DNA of 32,766 nt from an uncultured Eubacterium sp. (GTDB lineage: Bacteria; Bacillota; Clostridia; Lachnospirales; Lachnospiraceae): the NCBI GenBank assembly GCA_910584595.1, contig CAJUBQ010000050.1:1-32766 (forward strand), written 5' to 3'. A model generated the notes under the pieces. The model was given only the letters and a program-made list of their open reading frames with translations. It searched no databases and was not told the DNA's origin. Both the position numbers and the translations under genes were made by a program. Of this stretch, positions 1 to 8,171 are shown piece by piece (within the stretch, counting starts at the first letter, position 1; each line of letters begins with the position of its first letter).

Positions 1-32
1 CACAATTACAGAATTAAAACAATTTCGTCTAC

Positions 33-848
33 CTAACTTTTGGGAAAGATGTGATATAATTCTTCTTCTGATTCAAACAGCTCGCCATATGTTCTATAAA
101 GGTACCTTAGATAATCCGGATGAAAAACAATCGCTTTTTTTATGCATTCCTGTACTAAATCAGCATGAACCTGATATACCTCCCGCAATTTTAACTTTTT
201 TATATTATCTCTAATCACTATGTCATCCATAATTTCAATCCCAATCTGGTTTTCATCTGCCAAAAACTCAATTCCACTGATATAATACCCAAAAGTTAAC
301 AGATCATCTGTATTATATTTTTTATTATGCGGCGAATATGATATTTTCTCAGTACTCTTTACATGATTGCATGAATGGCATACCGGCACAAGATTATAAA
401 AGGAAACAGCCATGACAGGATATTCTTTTTTGTCAAAAAAATGATCCAGATCACATATCGTTCTGTTGCTTGCCGAATTAACAAAATTCCTGTTACAGTA
501 TGGACAGACTTTCATTTCCAGCTTATCAGAAAATTCTTTTCTTATAACGGAAAATCGCTGATTATATAAATACTCAATCATGAATTTTTTATCCTGATCT
601 GACATTTCCGGCATTCCCTTTCCGTATTTCTGCGCAATTTCACATAGAGTATAATAATCAGCCTTTATTATTTCTGGAAATGTAAACGAATGACCATTTA
701 TACAGATATTGTTTAAACACCACGCATTTATTGATTTGATATGTGTTATATACCCTTTCTTATCTTTCTGGTTACTGACATCGAGCAGCTTATGGTATAA
801 TTCATGAACAGTTTCTTTTTCACTTCCTTTAAACTTTATAGGAATCAC
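33..848 (-). CDS. HNH endonuclease, PtuB-like (Septu-type defence)
   Basis: The 271-residue protein carries an HNH/zinc-binding core: CPYC at residues 115-118, DLDHFF starting at D133 with H136 as the probable catalytic His, N152 in YNLVP, and the second zinc pair C157/C160 followed by N161 and K164. This layout is typical of HNH nucleases paired with an AAA/ABC ATPase, as in Septu (PtuA/PtuB) and some retron effectors. The start is GTG at 846-848. Its G is shared with the TAG stop of the upstream ATPase gene (TAGTG), so translation is probably coupled and the two proteins likely form one complex. The N-terminal 110 residues show no motif I recognise. The stop lies 33 bases from the window edge, so further downstream genes cannot be excluded. 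The HNH call is firm; the Septu assignment rests on the partner gene. Confidence 0.85.
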   Translation of the reverse strand: MIPIKFKGSEKETVHELYHKLLDVSNQKDKKGYITHIKSINAWCLNNICINGHSFTFPEIIKADYYTLCEIAQKYGKGMPEMSDQDKKFMIEYLYNQRFSVIRKEFSDKLEMKVCPYCNRNFVNSASNRTICDLDHFFDKKEYPVMAVSFYNLVPVCHSCNHVKSTEKISYSPHNKKYNTDDLLTFGYYISGIEFLADENQIGIEIMDDIVIRDNIKKLKLREVYQVHADLVQECIKKAIVFHPDYLRYLYRTYGELFESEEELYHIFPKS

Positions 849-2821
849 TAATCTTCTCCTCTTTTTAATCTTTTGATTTTTTCTTCATAAATCCTTATTT
901 TCATTTCTCGTGTATCCAACTTTCTATATCTGCATTTATACAGCATCTCGTACAGCTTATCCCTGATAATTGGTTCCCCGATCAACGAAATCTCTGCTTT
1001 TAATCCCTCTGATTCTCTTTCAGTCAGTTCTGGATATATTACATCTCCATTTTGTTCCTGACAGGGTTTCACTGCATCAATGATTGTTCGTATTTTATTT
1101 TTGGAAAATTCACCTGTCTGTCCCCGTTCTCCCAAAAAGAATGCATCATTAAACAATTTGTATATATTTGCACCAAATGTCTTTGTATCCTGCATAGTAT
1201 GGTCTATTACGCATCTCCCATTTTTTCTTGTCAGATAAATAACGTTATTCTGCGGCATGTCTGATAATACAATGGGACTGTGTGTCGTAAACACAATCTG
1301 AACATTTTTTCCCGAAAACAAAGCCCTTGCCTCCTCTATCAGATAATATATCAGTTTTTGCTGCCATAGCGGATGACAATAAAGGTCTATTTCATCTATA
1401 AGCAGCAATATATTATCGCACAGGCTCGTTTCCAGGCTGGTATCTATGCATATGAAATAAGGAACTATATACAGCCACGAAAAGAAATTTAGCAGTGCTC
1501 TTTCTCCAGAAGCAAGCTTCAATCCACCAATATCAATATATTTCAATACAAATGAATACTTCCTCTCAAACGCTGATTTCCTTACCAGATTTAATATTCC
1601 ATAATAACTGCTGCTTTCGTATTCAATTTCCTTGTATGCAACATATGCAGAATCAGAAACCGGTAGTGAATTCGGATGCATCCTGCATAAAGAAAGGCAT
1701 TGCTCATATTCTTGTATCTCATTTAGTGCTTCATTAAAAAATTCAGCATTTTCATCTTTTCTTTCAGACAGTATATCTATGAATTCTTTCAAATATTTTA
1801 ATAATGCCTGCTTATTTCTAATATTCTTACCCTCATCAGTTTCAACAACCTGAGCATATGTATGAAGCTCAAATAATAAATCCATATACAGACTGCAAAA
1901 AACATCCTGCTTCAACAACTGCGAATCAAAATTTGACATAAGCTCTTTTACTTTATCATAACATTCTTTAAGGTATTTTCCCTGTTCTCCTGAATTTTCG
2001 ATTCCTTTGAACTTGTCATAGAAATATTTAGTATACAGCAGAAATCTGACGGTTAAATTTCCATTAATATTCTGCGTTAAAATACCATTCTCTTTTTCTT
2101 TCATATACTGCAAATAAATAACATCCAATACCTGCTGAAAATCCTGAGTTTTACGGCATTCTTTTATTATATCCTGATACTGAAGAAACCGGGCAGATTT
2201 TATTTTTTTACACTTCTTTTCATAAAACATATTTTTTAAAACATTTAATGAATTCATATTAAGATGGATTTTATCAATGCTTTTATCCGTAGCAATACCG
2301 TCCCATGCAGGGTACATGCCGTTCGTCAGGCATATTCTGCTGATATTCCTAAACCCGGTATTGTTTCTAACCATCTCAGTCAATTTTTCTGATCCTTTAA
2401 ATAAGTATATATCTTTAACACCAGTAAAATTGGCAAATCTATCTATATTTCGATAACATATTAATTCGCCATTCTCTATGTACACGGCAATATACATATC
2501 TTTTTTATATTTTTCTTCATAGTAAATCTCATATTCCGGTTCACACTTAATCTTTCTGACTCCTAAATTATCCTTTGCCAGTTTATTAAGCAGTGTCGTT
2601 TTTCCTGAGCCGTTTTCTCCAACAATCGCCGTTATATTTGTTATGCAAGAACTGCTGTCAAAAAAATTCTTCGGCAAAATATTTCTGCATTCTTTTTGTC
2701 TCAGCTCATACCTTTCATTACAAAATGATACATAAAAATTATAATTAGAAGAAAAATTAAATCCCTGATTCCTGATAAAATCATTAGCTAAACCGACTAT
2801 ATATATAAATACCAATTCCAT
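848..2821 (-). CDS. AAA/ABC-type ATPase, PtuA-like (Septu-type defence)
   Basis: The 657-residue protein has a Walker A GENGSGKTT at residues 68-76, an ABC signature-like LASGERALL at 436-444, a Walker B ILLLIDEIDL at 471-480 and an H-loop FTTHSP at 511-516. This is the arrangement of OLD/AAA_15-like ABC ATPases. The region from about 190 to 400 is a helical insertion with no recognisable motif. In Septu the ATPase senses or regulates and the downstream HNH protein cuts nucleic acid. Here the HNH gene follows with a 1-nt overlap. The ATG at 2819-2821 is preceded by GTGAGGC at SD distance. The protein looks longer than typical PtuA, so it may be a divergent member or another ATPase-HNH pair. 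Confidence 0.85.
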   Translation of the reverse strand: MELVFIYIVGLANDFIRNQGFNFSSNYNFYVSFCNERYELRQKECRNILPKNFFDSSSCITNITAIVGENGSGKTTLLNKLAKDNLGVRKIKCEPEYEIYYEEKYKKDMYIAVYIENGELICYRNIDRFANFTGVKDIYLFKGSEKLTEMVRNNTGFRNISRICLTNGMYPAWDGIATDKSIDKIHLNMNSLNVLKNMFYEKKCKKIKSARFLQYQDIIKECRKTQDFQQVLDVIYLQYMKEKENGILTQNINGNLTVRFLLYTKYFYDKFKGIENSGEQGKYLKECYDKVKELMSNFDSQLLKQDVFCSLYMDLLFELHTYAQVVETDEGKNIRNKQALLKYLKEFIDILSERKDENAEFFNEALNEIQEYEQCLSLCRMHPNSLPVSDSAYVAYKEIEYESSSYYGILNLVRKSAFERKYSFVLKYIDIGGLKLASGERALLNFFSWLYIVPYFICIDTSLETSLCDNILLLIDEIDLYCHPLWQQKLIYYLIEEARALFSGKNVQIVFTTHSPIVLSDMPQNNVIYLTRKNGRCVIDHTMQDTKTFGANIYKLFNDAFFLGERGQTGEFSKNKIRTIIDAVKPCQEQNGDVIYPELTERESEGLKAEISLIGEPIIRDKLYEMLYKCRYRKLDTREMKIRIYEEKIKRLKRGED

Positions 2822-2990
2822 TTAACTGCCTCACGTCATATTTTTCTTATAATAATACCACATTTAGTTTCCTTTTACTACCTCAATATAAATTTATAAA
2901 ATATTTGGTTTTATCCATGCATAATACAACAAAATATTTCATCTAACTATTTGTATACATATAACACGCAAAAAATTTATACTCTGCATG
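2822..2990 (-). promoter_or_regulatory. AT-rich upstream region of the ATPase-HNH operon
   Basis: The very AT-rich intergenic DNA must hold the promoter of the ATPase-HNH operon. On the minus strand, several TATTAT/TATAAG-like -10 candidates lie about 30-40 bases before the ATG, but I see no convincing paired -35 and assign none. No ORF is present. Confidence 0.3.
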
Positions 2991-3026
2991 AAAAAAGACA
3001 TTCACCACTTCCAGTAAATGTCTTTT
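2991..3026 (-). terminator. Rho-independent terminator of the truncated PIN module
   Basis: The inverted repeat AAAAGACATT / AATGTCTTTT flanks a short loop and on the minus strand ends in a T-run. It lies just after the small gene at 3068-3253. A closely similar hairpin (GACATTCACC...AAATGTCTTTTT) follows the homologous module at 10409-10445, so the terminator was duplicated with the genes. Confidence 0.75.
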
Positions 3027-3067
3027 CCTTAATCGTTTTTTATACTATTCCATAATTTATTAACTTT

Positions 3068-3253
3068 TTAAATCTTTGCCATTTTCCGCTTTCTCATTAT
3101 TTCGAGCAGGCCTGCTGCCCCTGCTTTTGTATCAGCCACAATCTCTGCTGGTGTCATTCCCTCATACCTCACCGCATTATATTCCCGTATCTTCCTGATA
3201 TCATCCTGATCAAATCGTTCACTGATCTCAGGTTCTTCTATCACAACTGCCAT
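3068..3253 (-). CDS. Small PIN-associated protein, copy 1 (putative antitoxin)
   Basis: This 61-residue protein has the central segment ISERFDQDDIRKIR, then MTPAEIVADTKAGAA and a basic C-terminus MRKRKMAKI. It is clearly homologous to the gene at 10480-10665. The second ATG (3253) is preferred because AGGAGG lies 7 nt upstream; the in-frame ATG at 3259 would leave no room for it. In both copies it directly follows a PIN-domain gene, so I infer that it is the partner, perhaps antitoxin, of a VapC-like toxin; toxin-first order is unusual. No DNA-binding motif is certain. Here the upstream PIN gene is truncated, so this copy may be an orphan. Confidence 0.6.
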   Translation of the reverse strand: MAVVIEEPEISERFDQDDIRKIREYNAVRYEGMTPAEIVADTKAGAAGLLEIMRKRKMAKI

Positions 3254-3255
3254 AA

Positions 3256-3465
3256 TCATTCCTCCTCTTCCAATAAAGCTGACGGCGGATAGATCATCAG
3301 GTCATTATCCCCCTCATATGTCATAACAGCTTCTACTCCCTGGATTGTCTTTACATTTACGATATGCTTAAAATTCCATGAGACGATCATATCACATCCC
3401 GCAAGGACTGCCACCGCTATATGCCTGCCGTCATCATAGCTTTTTTTCAAAACCCAGTATATCAT
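3256..3465 (-). pseudogene. Truncated PIN-domain (VapC-like) gene remnant
   Basis: This 69-codon open frame corresponds to the C-terminal part of the intact PIN protein at 10680-11144. It starts near that protein's residue 91 and runs through SYDDGRHIA, GCDMIVSWNFKH and MIYPPSALL. The N-terminal half, with the first catalytic Asp and the Glu, is absent, and the sequence before 3465 shows no similarity to the missing part. There is no SD before the first ATG. A Cys to Gly change in DD(C/G)RHIA is also visible. It is most likely a deletion remnant with no nuclease activity. Confidence 0.75.
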
Positions 3466-3537
3466 ATGGAAAATTCAATTATAAGACAATACATAAAACC
3501 GTCTAATGATTCTAAAATATACTCTGTAAAATAACAA

Positions 3538-3578
3538 AATCAGCAGAACACCTTGCTTTTACAGGCATCCCGCTGATT
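3538..3578 (-). terminator. Possible minus-strand terminator hairpin
   Basis: AATCAGC and GCTGATT pair around a loop that itself has a partial stem (CCT/AGG). On the minus strand the hairpin is followed by TTGTTATTTT. It could end transcripts coming from the Lamassu-type operon to the right, although that stop codon is over 900 bases away. Confidence 0.4.
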
Positions 3579-3685
3579 CACAACCTTGCTAACATTTACA
3601 TATTATTAATAAAGAGCATTTTTCAATAATCATACATTCCTAAAATTCTCAAACGTCTTATACAAATCCAACTGTCCCCATCCCG

Positions 3686-3820
3686 ATTATGTCAAGTTAT
3701 TGTCACAAAAAATTTTAACTTTTTTTCAGTGAAAATCGCTGTAAGCCGCATAACTTCGTTGGGATTATGGTAAATTAGTGCTAAGTCAGTGAAAAATGAT
3801 GGTAAATTATTGTCACAAAC
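3686..3820. repeat. Cluster of degenerate direct repeats (possible IS end)
   Basis: GATTATGTCAAGTTATTGTC at 3686 is echoed by GATTATGGTAAATTAGTG at 3763 and GATGGTAAATTATTGTCACA at 3798. TTATTGTCACAAA occurs twice and TCAGTGAAAA twice. Several spaced repeats of this kind are known at the ends of IS21-like elements, but no transposase is nearby. I infer a solitary IS end or a protein-binding array. Confidence 0.4.
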
Positions 3821-4133
3821 ATTTGTTCCTTAAAAGTGTCATTCCCACCCCTATTATCGTATTTCAAATCGTGAATCACCATTTATTAAGGCAACATAAA
3901 TCTTTACAATAAATACATGCTCTAAACAAAAGTATTTATTGTGAAGAAATTTATACAGGCAAAACGCAAGGTTTTTCATAAATTACTGGCTTTATGAGCC
4001 ACCTGTTCCTGTTATGAAAGCATACAGACACCACCTTTCCTTTAATATAAAACCTCTCATATCTCAATAGCAACTTTTCCAATTTGCTTTATTAAATGGA
4101 AATGAAATCTTCGTTATATTCCACTTTCTTTGT

Positions 4134-4493
4134 CTAGTATAACCCACTTTAAATAAGCTATAGTTCCGCACACAAATTCTACTTACATATTTTTTCATAT
4201 CAAAACACTTGTAAATACTGGATTCCAGAAATTACATAGGTAGAAAACATATGGTGTAAGTAGAATCTATTGGACGTACATCATGTATTGAAAACCCAGT
4301 ATTTAAGCGGATTCCTACGTAAGTCGAAAAATTATGTGGAATTATAGATAAACATATGTTTATCTAAGAATAAATTCTCGAGCGTGCATGGCAAAAACCG
4401 GAGGTGTACCGGGGTACATTGAGGATTTTTGCCATGTGCGCTCGAAAATTTAGGCCAGCCATATGTGTGCTTATTTGAAGCGGGTTATACTAG
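4134..4493. mobile_element. 360-bp MITE-like element with 25-bp terminal inverted repeats
   Basis: The left end 4134-4158 and the right end 4469-4493 form inverted repeats that match at 23 of 25 positions, beginning CTAGTATAACCC. Inside are a 22-bp perfect palindrome (4345-4366), a long hairpin at 4379-4444, and an inverted pair ATTCTACTTACA / TGTAAGTAGAAT at about 4177 and 4255. No ORF is present. The terminal CTAG could be a target duplication or part of the repeat. Such short, highly folded, terminally repeated units are typical of non-autonomous transposable elements. It lies 21 bases after the stop codon of the SMC-like gene. Confidence 0.65.
4379..4444. repeat. Long imperfect hairpin inside the MITE-like element
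   Basis: CGAGCGTGCATGGCAAAAA at 4379-4397 pairs with TTTTTGCCATGTGCGCTCG at 4426-4444 with two mismatches. The loop region contains a further TGTACC/GGTACA stem. The transcript would fold into one long rod on either strand, so it could act as a terminator or a structured RNA. Confidence 0.65.
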
Positions 4494-4495
4494 TT

Positions 4496-4507
4496 CACTG
4501 TACAGTG
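4496..4507. repeat. 12-bp perfect palindrome
   Basis: CACTGTACAGTG is a perfect palindrome between the MITE-like element and the stop codon of the SMC-like gene. It may be a small stem or part of the insertion target. Confidence 0.4.
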
Positions 4508-4514
4508 ACTTGCT

Positions 4515-7478
4515 TTACTGAACTCTTTCTGCCGAAACCCCTCCCTTCTCAGGAACCAACTGATATATTTTATACTTAATCCCATCATTTTTGAATTTTC
4601 TTGCATAATAATCTGCCTGCATAAGATCATGTGTACTCAACATTACCTGATAGCCATAATCTGCAATATAATCTCTCAAAACATCAACTACAGATGATGC
4701 ATGCACTAAATCATGATGCTGCATAGGATCGTCTAATAAAAGAGCTTTCCAAGGTGTCCAGCTATACTTATTTGCCATAGCCAATATAAAAGACAGCTGC
4801 AGATCTGCAATTTGCCCCTCGCTTGCTATCTCAGCCATGTTAATTCTTTTATCATGTATGAGTGCTTTCGTTGAAGCGACAGATTTATTATAAGCATTCT
4901 TATTTTCTAATAATGGCGCATCCGCAATAAGCGGATTTACAACTATTCGCTTCAAAATTTTTTTCCATGTATGATTGATCTGAAGTATCTGAGATTGAAT
5001 TTTTTCAGATTCAGCTGCGATTTCATCCAGAAAAAATTCTGCTGCTTTTCTCTTCATATCTATATCCCGTAAGCAGCTTTCCTTTTCTGCTATTTGCTTG
5101 CATAAATCTTGATAATATTCTTTTATACTCTTATCACCTGCTTTCTCCTTTAATCTCAGTTCTATCTCTTCCCGCTCCTGGCTTAGTTTCCAAACTGACA
5201 GCTTCTTTTTTAAAGTATAAAAAGATTGTAAATCCTCCTCTAACTGCAGTCCTTGCTCTTTCAGTTCATCTGATTTAGTCCTTGCTGCTTCTTTATCTGG
5301 TACATCACAAATGTCGAACCACTTCCATTCACTTATAACATTCGACTGGGAAGTGCTGACCATAGCTATTAAATCCTCTTCTGTAATAATGTTATCCTCC
5401 AGTTTTTTTAATTCATCACGCAGTCTGGCACATTCTTTCTCCCATTTTACTTTTGCCTGACCATATTGTTCTATAACAATTACACATTTTTCCTTTTGAG
5501 ACAACTGTTCTTCCCTATTTTCATTTTTTAACCTGTTTTTTAGTATCTCAATATCAATTTCGTCATTTTCAATTTCACTTTTAATATCTTCTGTCTGTTT
5601 CTTTAATTTGGCTGCTTCCCGCTCATTTTTACGTTTTACTTCTTCCAACATATGTAACTCATCCTCAATTCCACATGGCAATAACTCTGCCTGTGACCTC
5701 AAATCTGTAATTTGTTCCTGAAGTGTGACAATTTCGTATTCTATCCTCTTCTGCTCTGCATCAGCTTCTTTATCTTCTATCAATAATTCTTTTCTTAAAG
5801 CAGCGATAGAATCAGTAAGATCAGTCATTTTCCACATTAAATCCTTATGCATTTCACTAAATTTTGCCAATTCTGTGTTCAACTGTGATATTATTTTCTC
5901 ATTTTCAATCACAAGCAGGCTTGCTTCTTTTTCTTCCTTATCAGCCTTAATTAATAGCGGATTTATATATTCCAGAGATTTCGATATCTTTTTCTCTAAT
6001 ATACCTGATCCGTATACTGCCTGACATACAGGACACACCTTCGTATCTGGTCCTATAATTTTCTTGAGAACAAATAATGCATTTAAAGTCTCCTCTTCAC
6101 TCTTTTTAAGAATCAATAAATATTCTTGTTTGTTTTGATATTCCTTCTTATTTTCCTGCAATATCAACATTATTTTTTCTTTTCTAGCTTTCATATTGGC
6201 TATTTTATTTTCAAGAGCATTTAATTCTTCAATATTCCTGTCCATTTCCGATTTTTTATTTTTCCACTCTTTCATTTTCTTGATTTTTTTGTCTAAATCA
6301 AAAAGATTTTTTTTCTTAGCTTTTATCATACTGTTAAGGATTTCCTGCTTATCTTGTTTTTTACGATATATTTCAACTTCCTCTTCTTTTTTCTTTATCT
6401 CTTGAGAAATTTTATCTAAATCGGATTGGCATTTTTTCAAATCTTCTTTTTTCTCTTTTATATTTTTCTCTTTTATTTCAAATTTACTAAATTGCGAAAG
6501 AATCCGTTCTGCTTTCTCTTTTATTTCTTCTTCTGCTTTTATTTTTAAGTTCACTTCATTGTAAGCTGTCGAATAATCCTGCATCTCTTTTTCTTTATCA
6601 TTTTTCTGCTTTTTATATAAATCTATAATTTCATTTTTATCTTTTAACAGCTGCTGATTATCCAGATATAAATCTATTCTGTTCTCAAAGGCTGCTAGCT
6701 TACTCAAAACAGACTGATTTATGTCCTTTTTTTCTGTAATATTACTTTTTACTAATTCTAAGCTAACAAATAGTTTATCAAGCTGATCGTTATCAACATT
6801 TATCATTTCAATATTATATCTTTGAACCAGTAATTTTACCTTATTTACTGTTTTTTCAAACTCATCTTTTGTCATATAATATTCTCTTTTTTCTATTTTG
6901 TTCATATCTTGTTCAAACAACTGTAGCGTTTGTTTTATCAATTTTAATTCCGAATCTAAAGCTTTTTGTACACTTGTAAAAGCTCTTAGCAAACCTGTTT
7001 TTTTTAGTAAAATATTCTGAACATCCCTACTAATGGGGAGGTAGCCCAATAATTTTCCAGCCTCAGTCTCTTCAATGCTTACAAACCAGTTTTTACTGTT
7101 CTGTTCAAAAAAGTGTGTCATTTTATATAAATACGGAATAGATACATCTGGCCGTACTTTTAATATTTGTAATAAATCACCCTCCCTCGTTTTATTTCCA
7201 TACTTATCCAGTATTACTTTTGTATATTGATTATCATTAAATTCCAAATATACAGACATGCTGCCGGAATTGCTACTGACAAAGGCTCCCATTTCATTTT
7301 TCAACCTTTGTATTGAATTCGTAATTGCTAATTCTATAGCTTCAAATATTGTAGTCTTTCCAGTACCGTTAGGCGCTGCTAAAATAGTAGCTCCTTCACC
7401 AAATTCTATCAAAACATTATTCCCCAGCCTTCTTGCGCCGCTTATCTCAATTTTATTTAATTGAACCATCTTCTCCAT
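4515..7478 (-). CDS. SMC/Rad50-like ATPase with zinc hook (LmuB-like, ABC-3C)
   Basis: The 987-residue protein has a Walker A APNGTGKTT at residues 35-43, two long Lys/Glu-rich coiled-coil arms (about 180-470 and 495-830), a central zinc-hook CPVC at 482-485, a signature-like ASEGQ at 885-889, a Walker B LLLDDPMQ from 913 and an STHD H-loop at 948-951. The LDDP Walker B form is typical of the SMC-like ATPases of Lamassu (LmuB/DdmC) and other ABC three-component systems. The expected role is to sense or bind phage or plasmid DNA and license the partner nuclease. It is the last gene of a three-gene operon, 17 nt after its neighbour. An AGGAGA stretch touches the first ATG, so the second ATG (7469) is a reasonable alternative start. 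Confidence 0.88.
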   Translation of the reverse strand: MEKMVQLNKIEISGARRLGNNVLIEFGEGATILAAPNGTGKTTIFEAIELAITNSIQRLKNEMGAFVSSNSGSMSVYLEFNDNQYTKVILDKYGNKTREGDLLQILKVRPDVSIPYLYKMTHFFEQNSKNWFVSIEETEAGKLLGYLPISRDVQNILLKKTGLLRAFTSVQKALDSELKLIKQTLQLFEQDMNKIEKREYYMTKDEFEKTVNKVKLLVQRYNIEMINVDNDQLDKLFVSLELVKSNITEKKDINQSVLSKLAAFENRIDLYLDNQQLLKDKNEIIDLYKKQKNDKEKEMQDYSTAYNEVNLKIKAEEEIKEKAERILSQFSKFEIKEKNIKEKKEDLKKCQSDLDKISQEIKKKEEEVEIYRKKQDKQEILNSMIKAKKKNLFDLDKKIKKMKEWKNKKSEMDRNIEELNALENKIANMKARKEKIMLILQENKKEYQNKQEYLLILKKSEEETLNALFVLKKIIGPDTKVCPVCQAVYGSGILEKKISKSLEYINPLLIKADKEEKEASLLVIENEKIISQLNTELAKFSEMHKDLMWKMTDLTDSIAALRKELLIEDKEADAEQKRIEYEIVTLQEQITDLRSQAELLPCGIEDELHMLEEVKRKNEREAAKLKKQTEDIKSEIENDEIDIEILKNRLKNENREEQLSQKEKCVIVIEQYGQAKVKWEKECARLRDELKKLEDNIITEEDLIAMVSTSQSNVISEWKWFDICDVPDKEAARTKSDELKEQGLQLEEDLQSFYTLKKKLSVWKLSQEREEIELRLKEKAGDKSIKEYYQDLCKQIAEKESCLRDIDMKRKAAEFFLDEIAAESEKIQSQILQINHTWKKILKRIVVNPLIADAPLLENKNAYNKSVASTKALIHDKRINMAEIASEGQIADLQLSFILAMANKYSWTPWKALLLDDPMQHHDLVHASSVVDVLRDYIADYGYQVMLSTHDLMQADYYARKFKNDGIKYKIYQLVPEKGGVSAERVQ

Positions 7479-7495
7479 TCTCCTGCTACAAATTT

Positions 7496-8101
7496 CTAAT
7501 TCACATCCCGTCCAATTAGCTTTTCAACTAATTCCATACCTGAATATTCCAGAAAGAGCATTCTCCATTCTTTTTGTATATCTTGAGACATCCAGTTATA
7601 AACCATCCCTGTCTTGCTTAGAGCATTATAAACTGGTTCCAGTCCATGAATAGCACTTTTTTCTGAAGCTACCTGATAAAGAAATGTCCTTTCAAAGAAA
7701 TCTGAAAGTTTTTCATCCGGCATCAGTACATATTTTCGGCATAACTGTTCTGTAGCTTCTATTCTGACACATTCTTCTCGACCAATTTCATCTGGCAGAG
7801 CCATGAACAAATATAAATCTATATTTTCAGTATCAAACAAAGCCTCTTTAACCATTGCTACTGAAAGCATAATATCCTTTAGATCTTTTTTCCAATCTTT
7901 ATGAATGCCTATTTCTGATAAATCTGCAAATAATAATGTTTTAATTGTTTTACTTTGAGAATTTTTTCTTTTTATCTGCAGAACGAATATGCTATCAGAA
8001 ACAATATCATCGAAATATTTTTCATCTGTAATAATTTCATATTTTTTTTGTGTAACATTTAAAATGAGACTAGCAATCTGATCTTTACCCTCAAATTTCA
8101 T
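7496..8101 (-). CDS. ABC-3C/Lamassu middle component (LmuC-like)
   Basis: The protein has about 201 residues and no catalytic motif or membrane segment. It sits between a nuclease-like gene and an SMC-like ATPase, and this order and size match the middle component of Lamassu/ABC three-component systems. The visible sequence is a mixed alpha/beta N-terminal half (IFVLQIKRKN, KTLLFADLSE, IDLYLFMALPDE) followed by a helical C-terminus. I chose the ATG at 8101 because AAGGAG stands 6 nt before it. The frame is open up to an ATG at 8155, which would add 18 residues but lacks an SD. Assignment is by context; the family is too divergent to name from motifs. Confidence 0.7.
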   Translation of the reverse strand: MKFEGKDQIASLILNVTQKKYEIITDEKYFDDIVSDSIFVLQIKRKNSQSKTIKTLLFADLSEIGIHKDWKKDLKDIMLSVAMVKEALFDTENIDLYLFMALPDEIGREECVRIEATEQLCRKYVLMPDEKLSDFFERTFLYQVASEKSAIHGLEPVYNALSKTGMVYNWMSQDIQKEWRMLFLEYSGMELVEKLIGRDVN

Positions 8102-8171
8102 CTTGATCTCCTTCCAAAATACTCTGCTCCATCCGGTAGCATTTATAATATTCATTATTCAAACATTTCTC

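Larger units (their letters stand above)
3466..4133. other. Non-coding AT-rich stretch with repeats
   Basis: No gene can be supported in this stretch. It holds a hairpin at 3538-3578 and a cluster of degenerate direct repeats at 3686-3820, both listed separately. The remainder is AT-rich DNA without clear coding potential, perhaps decayed mobile-element sequence. Confidence 0.5.
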
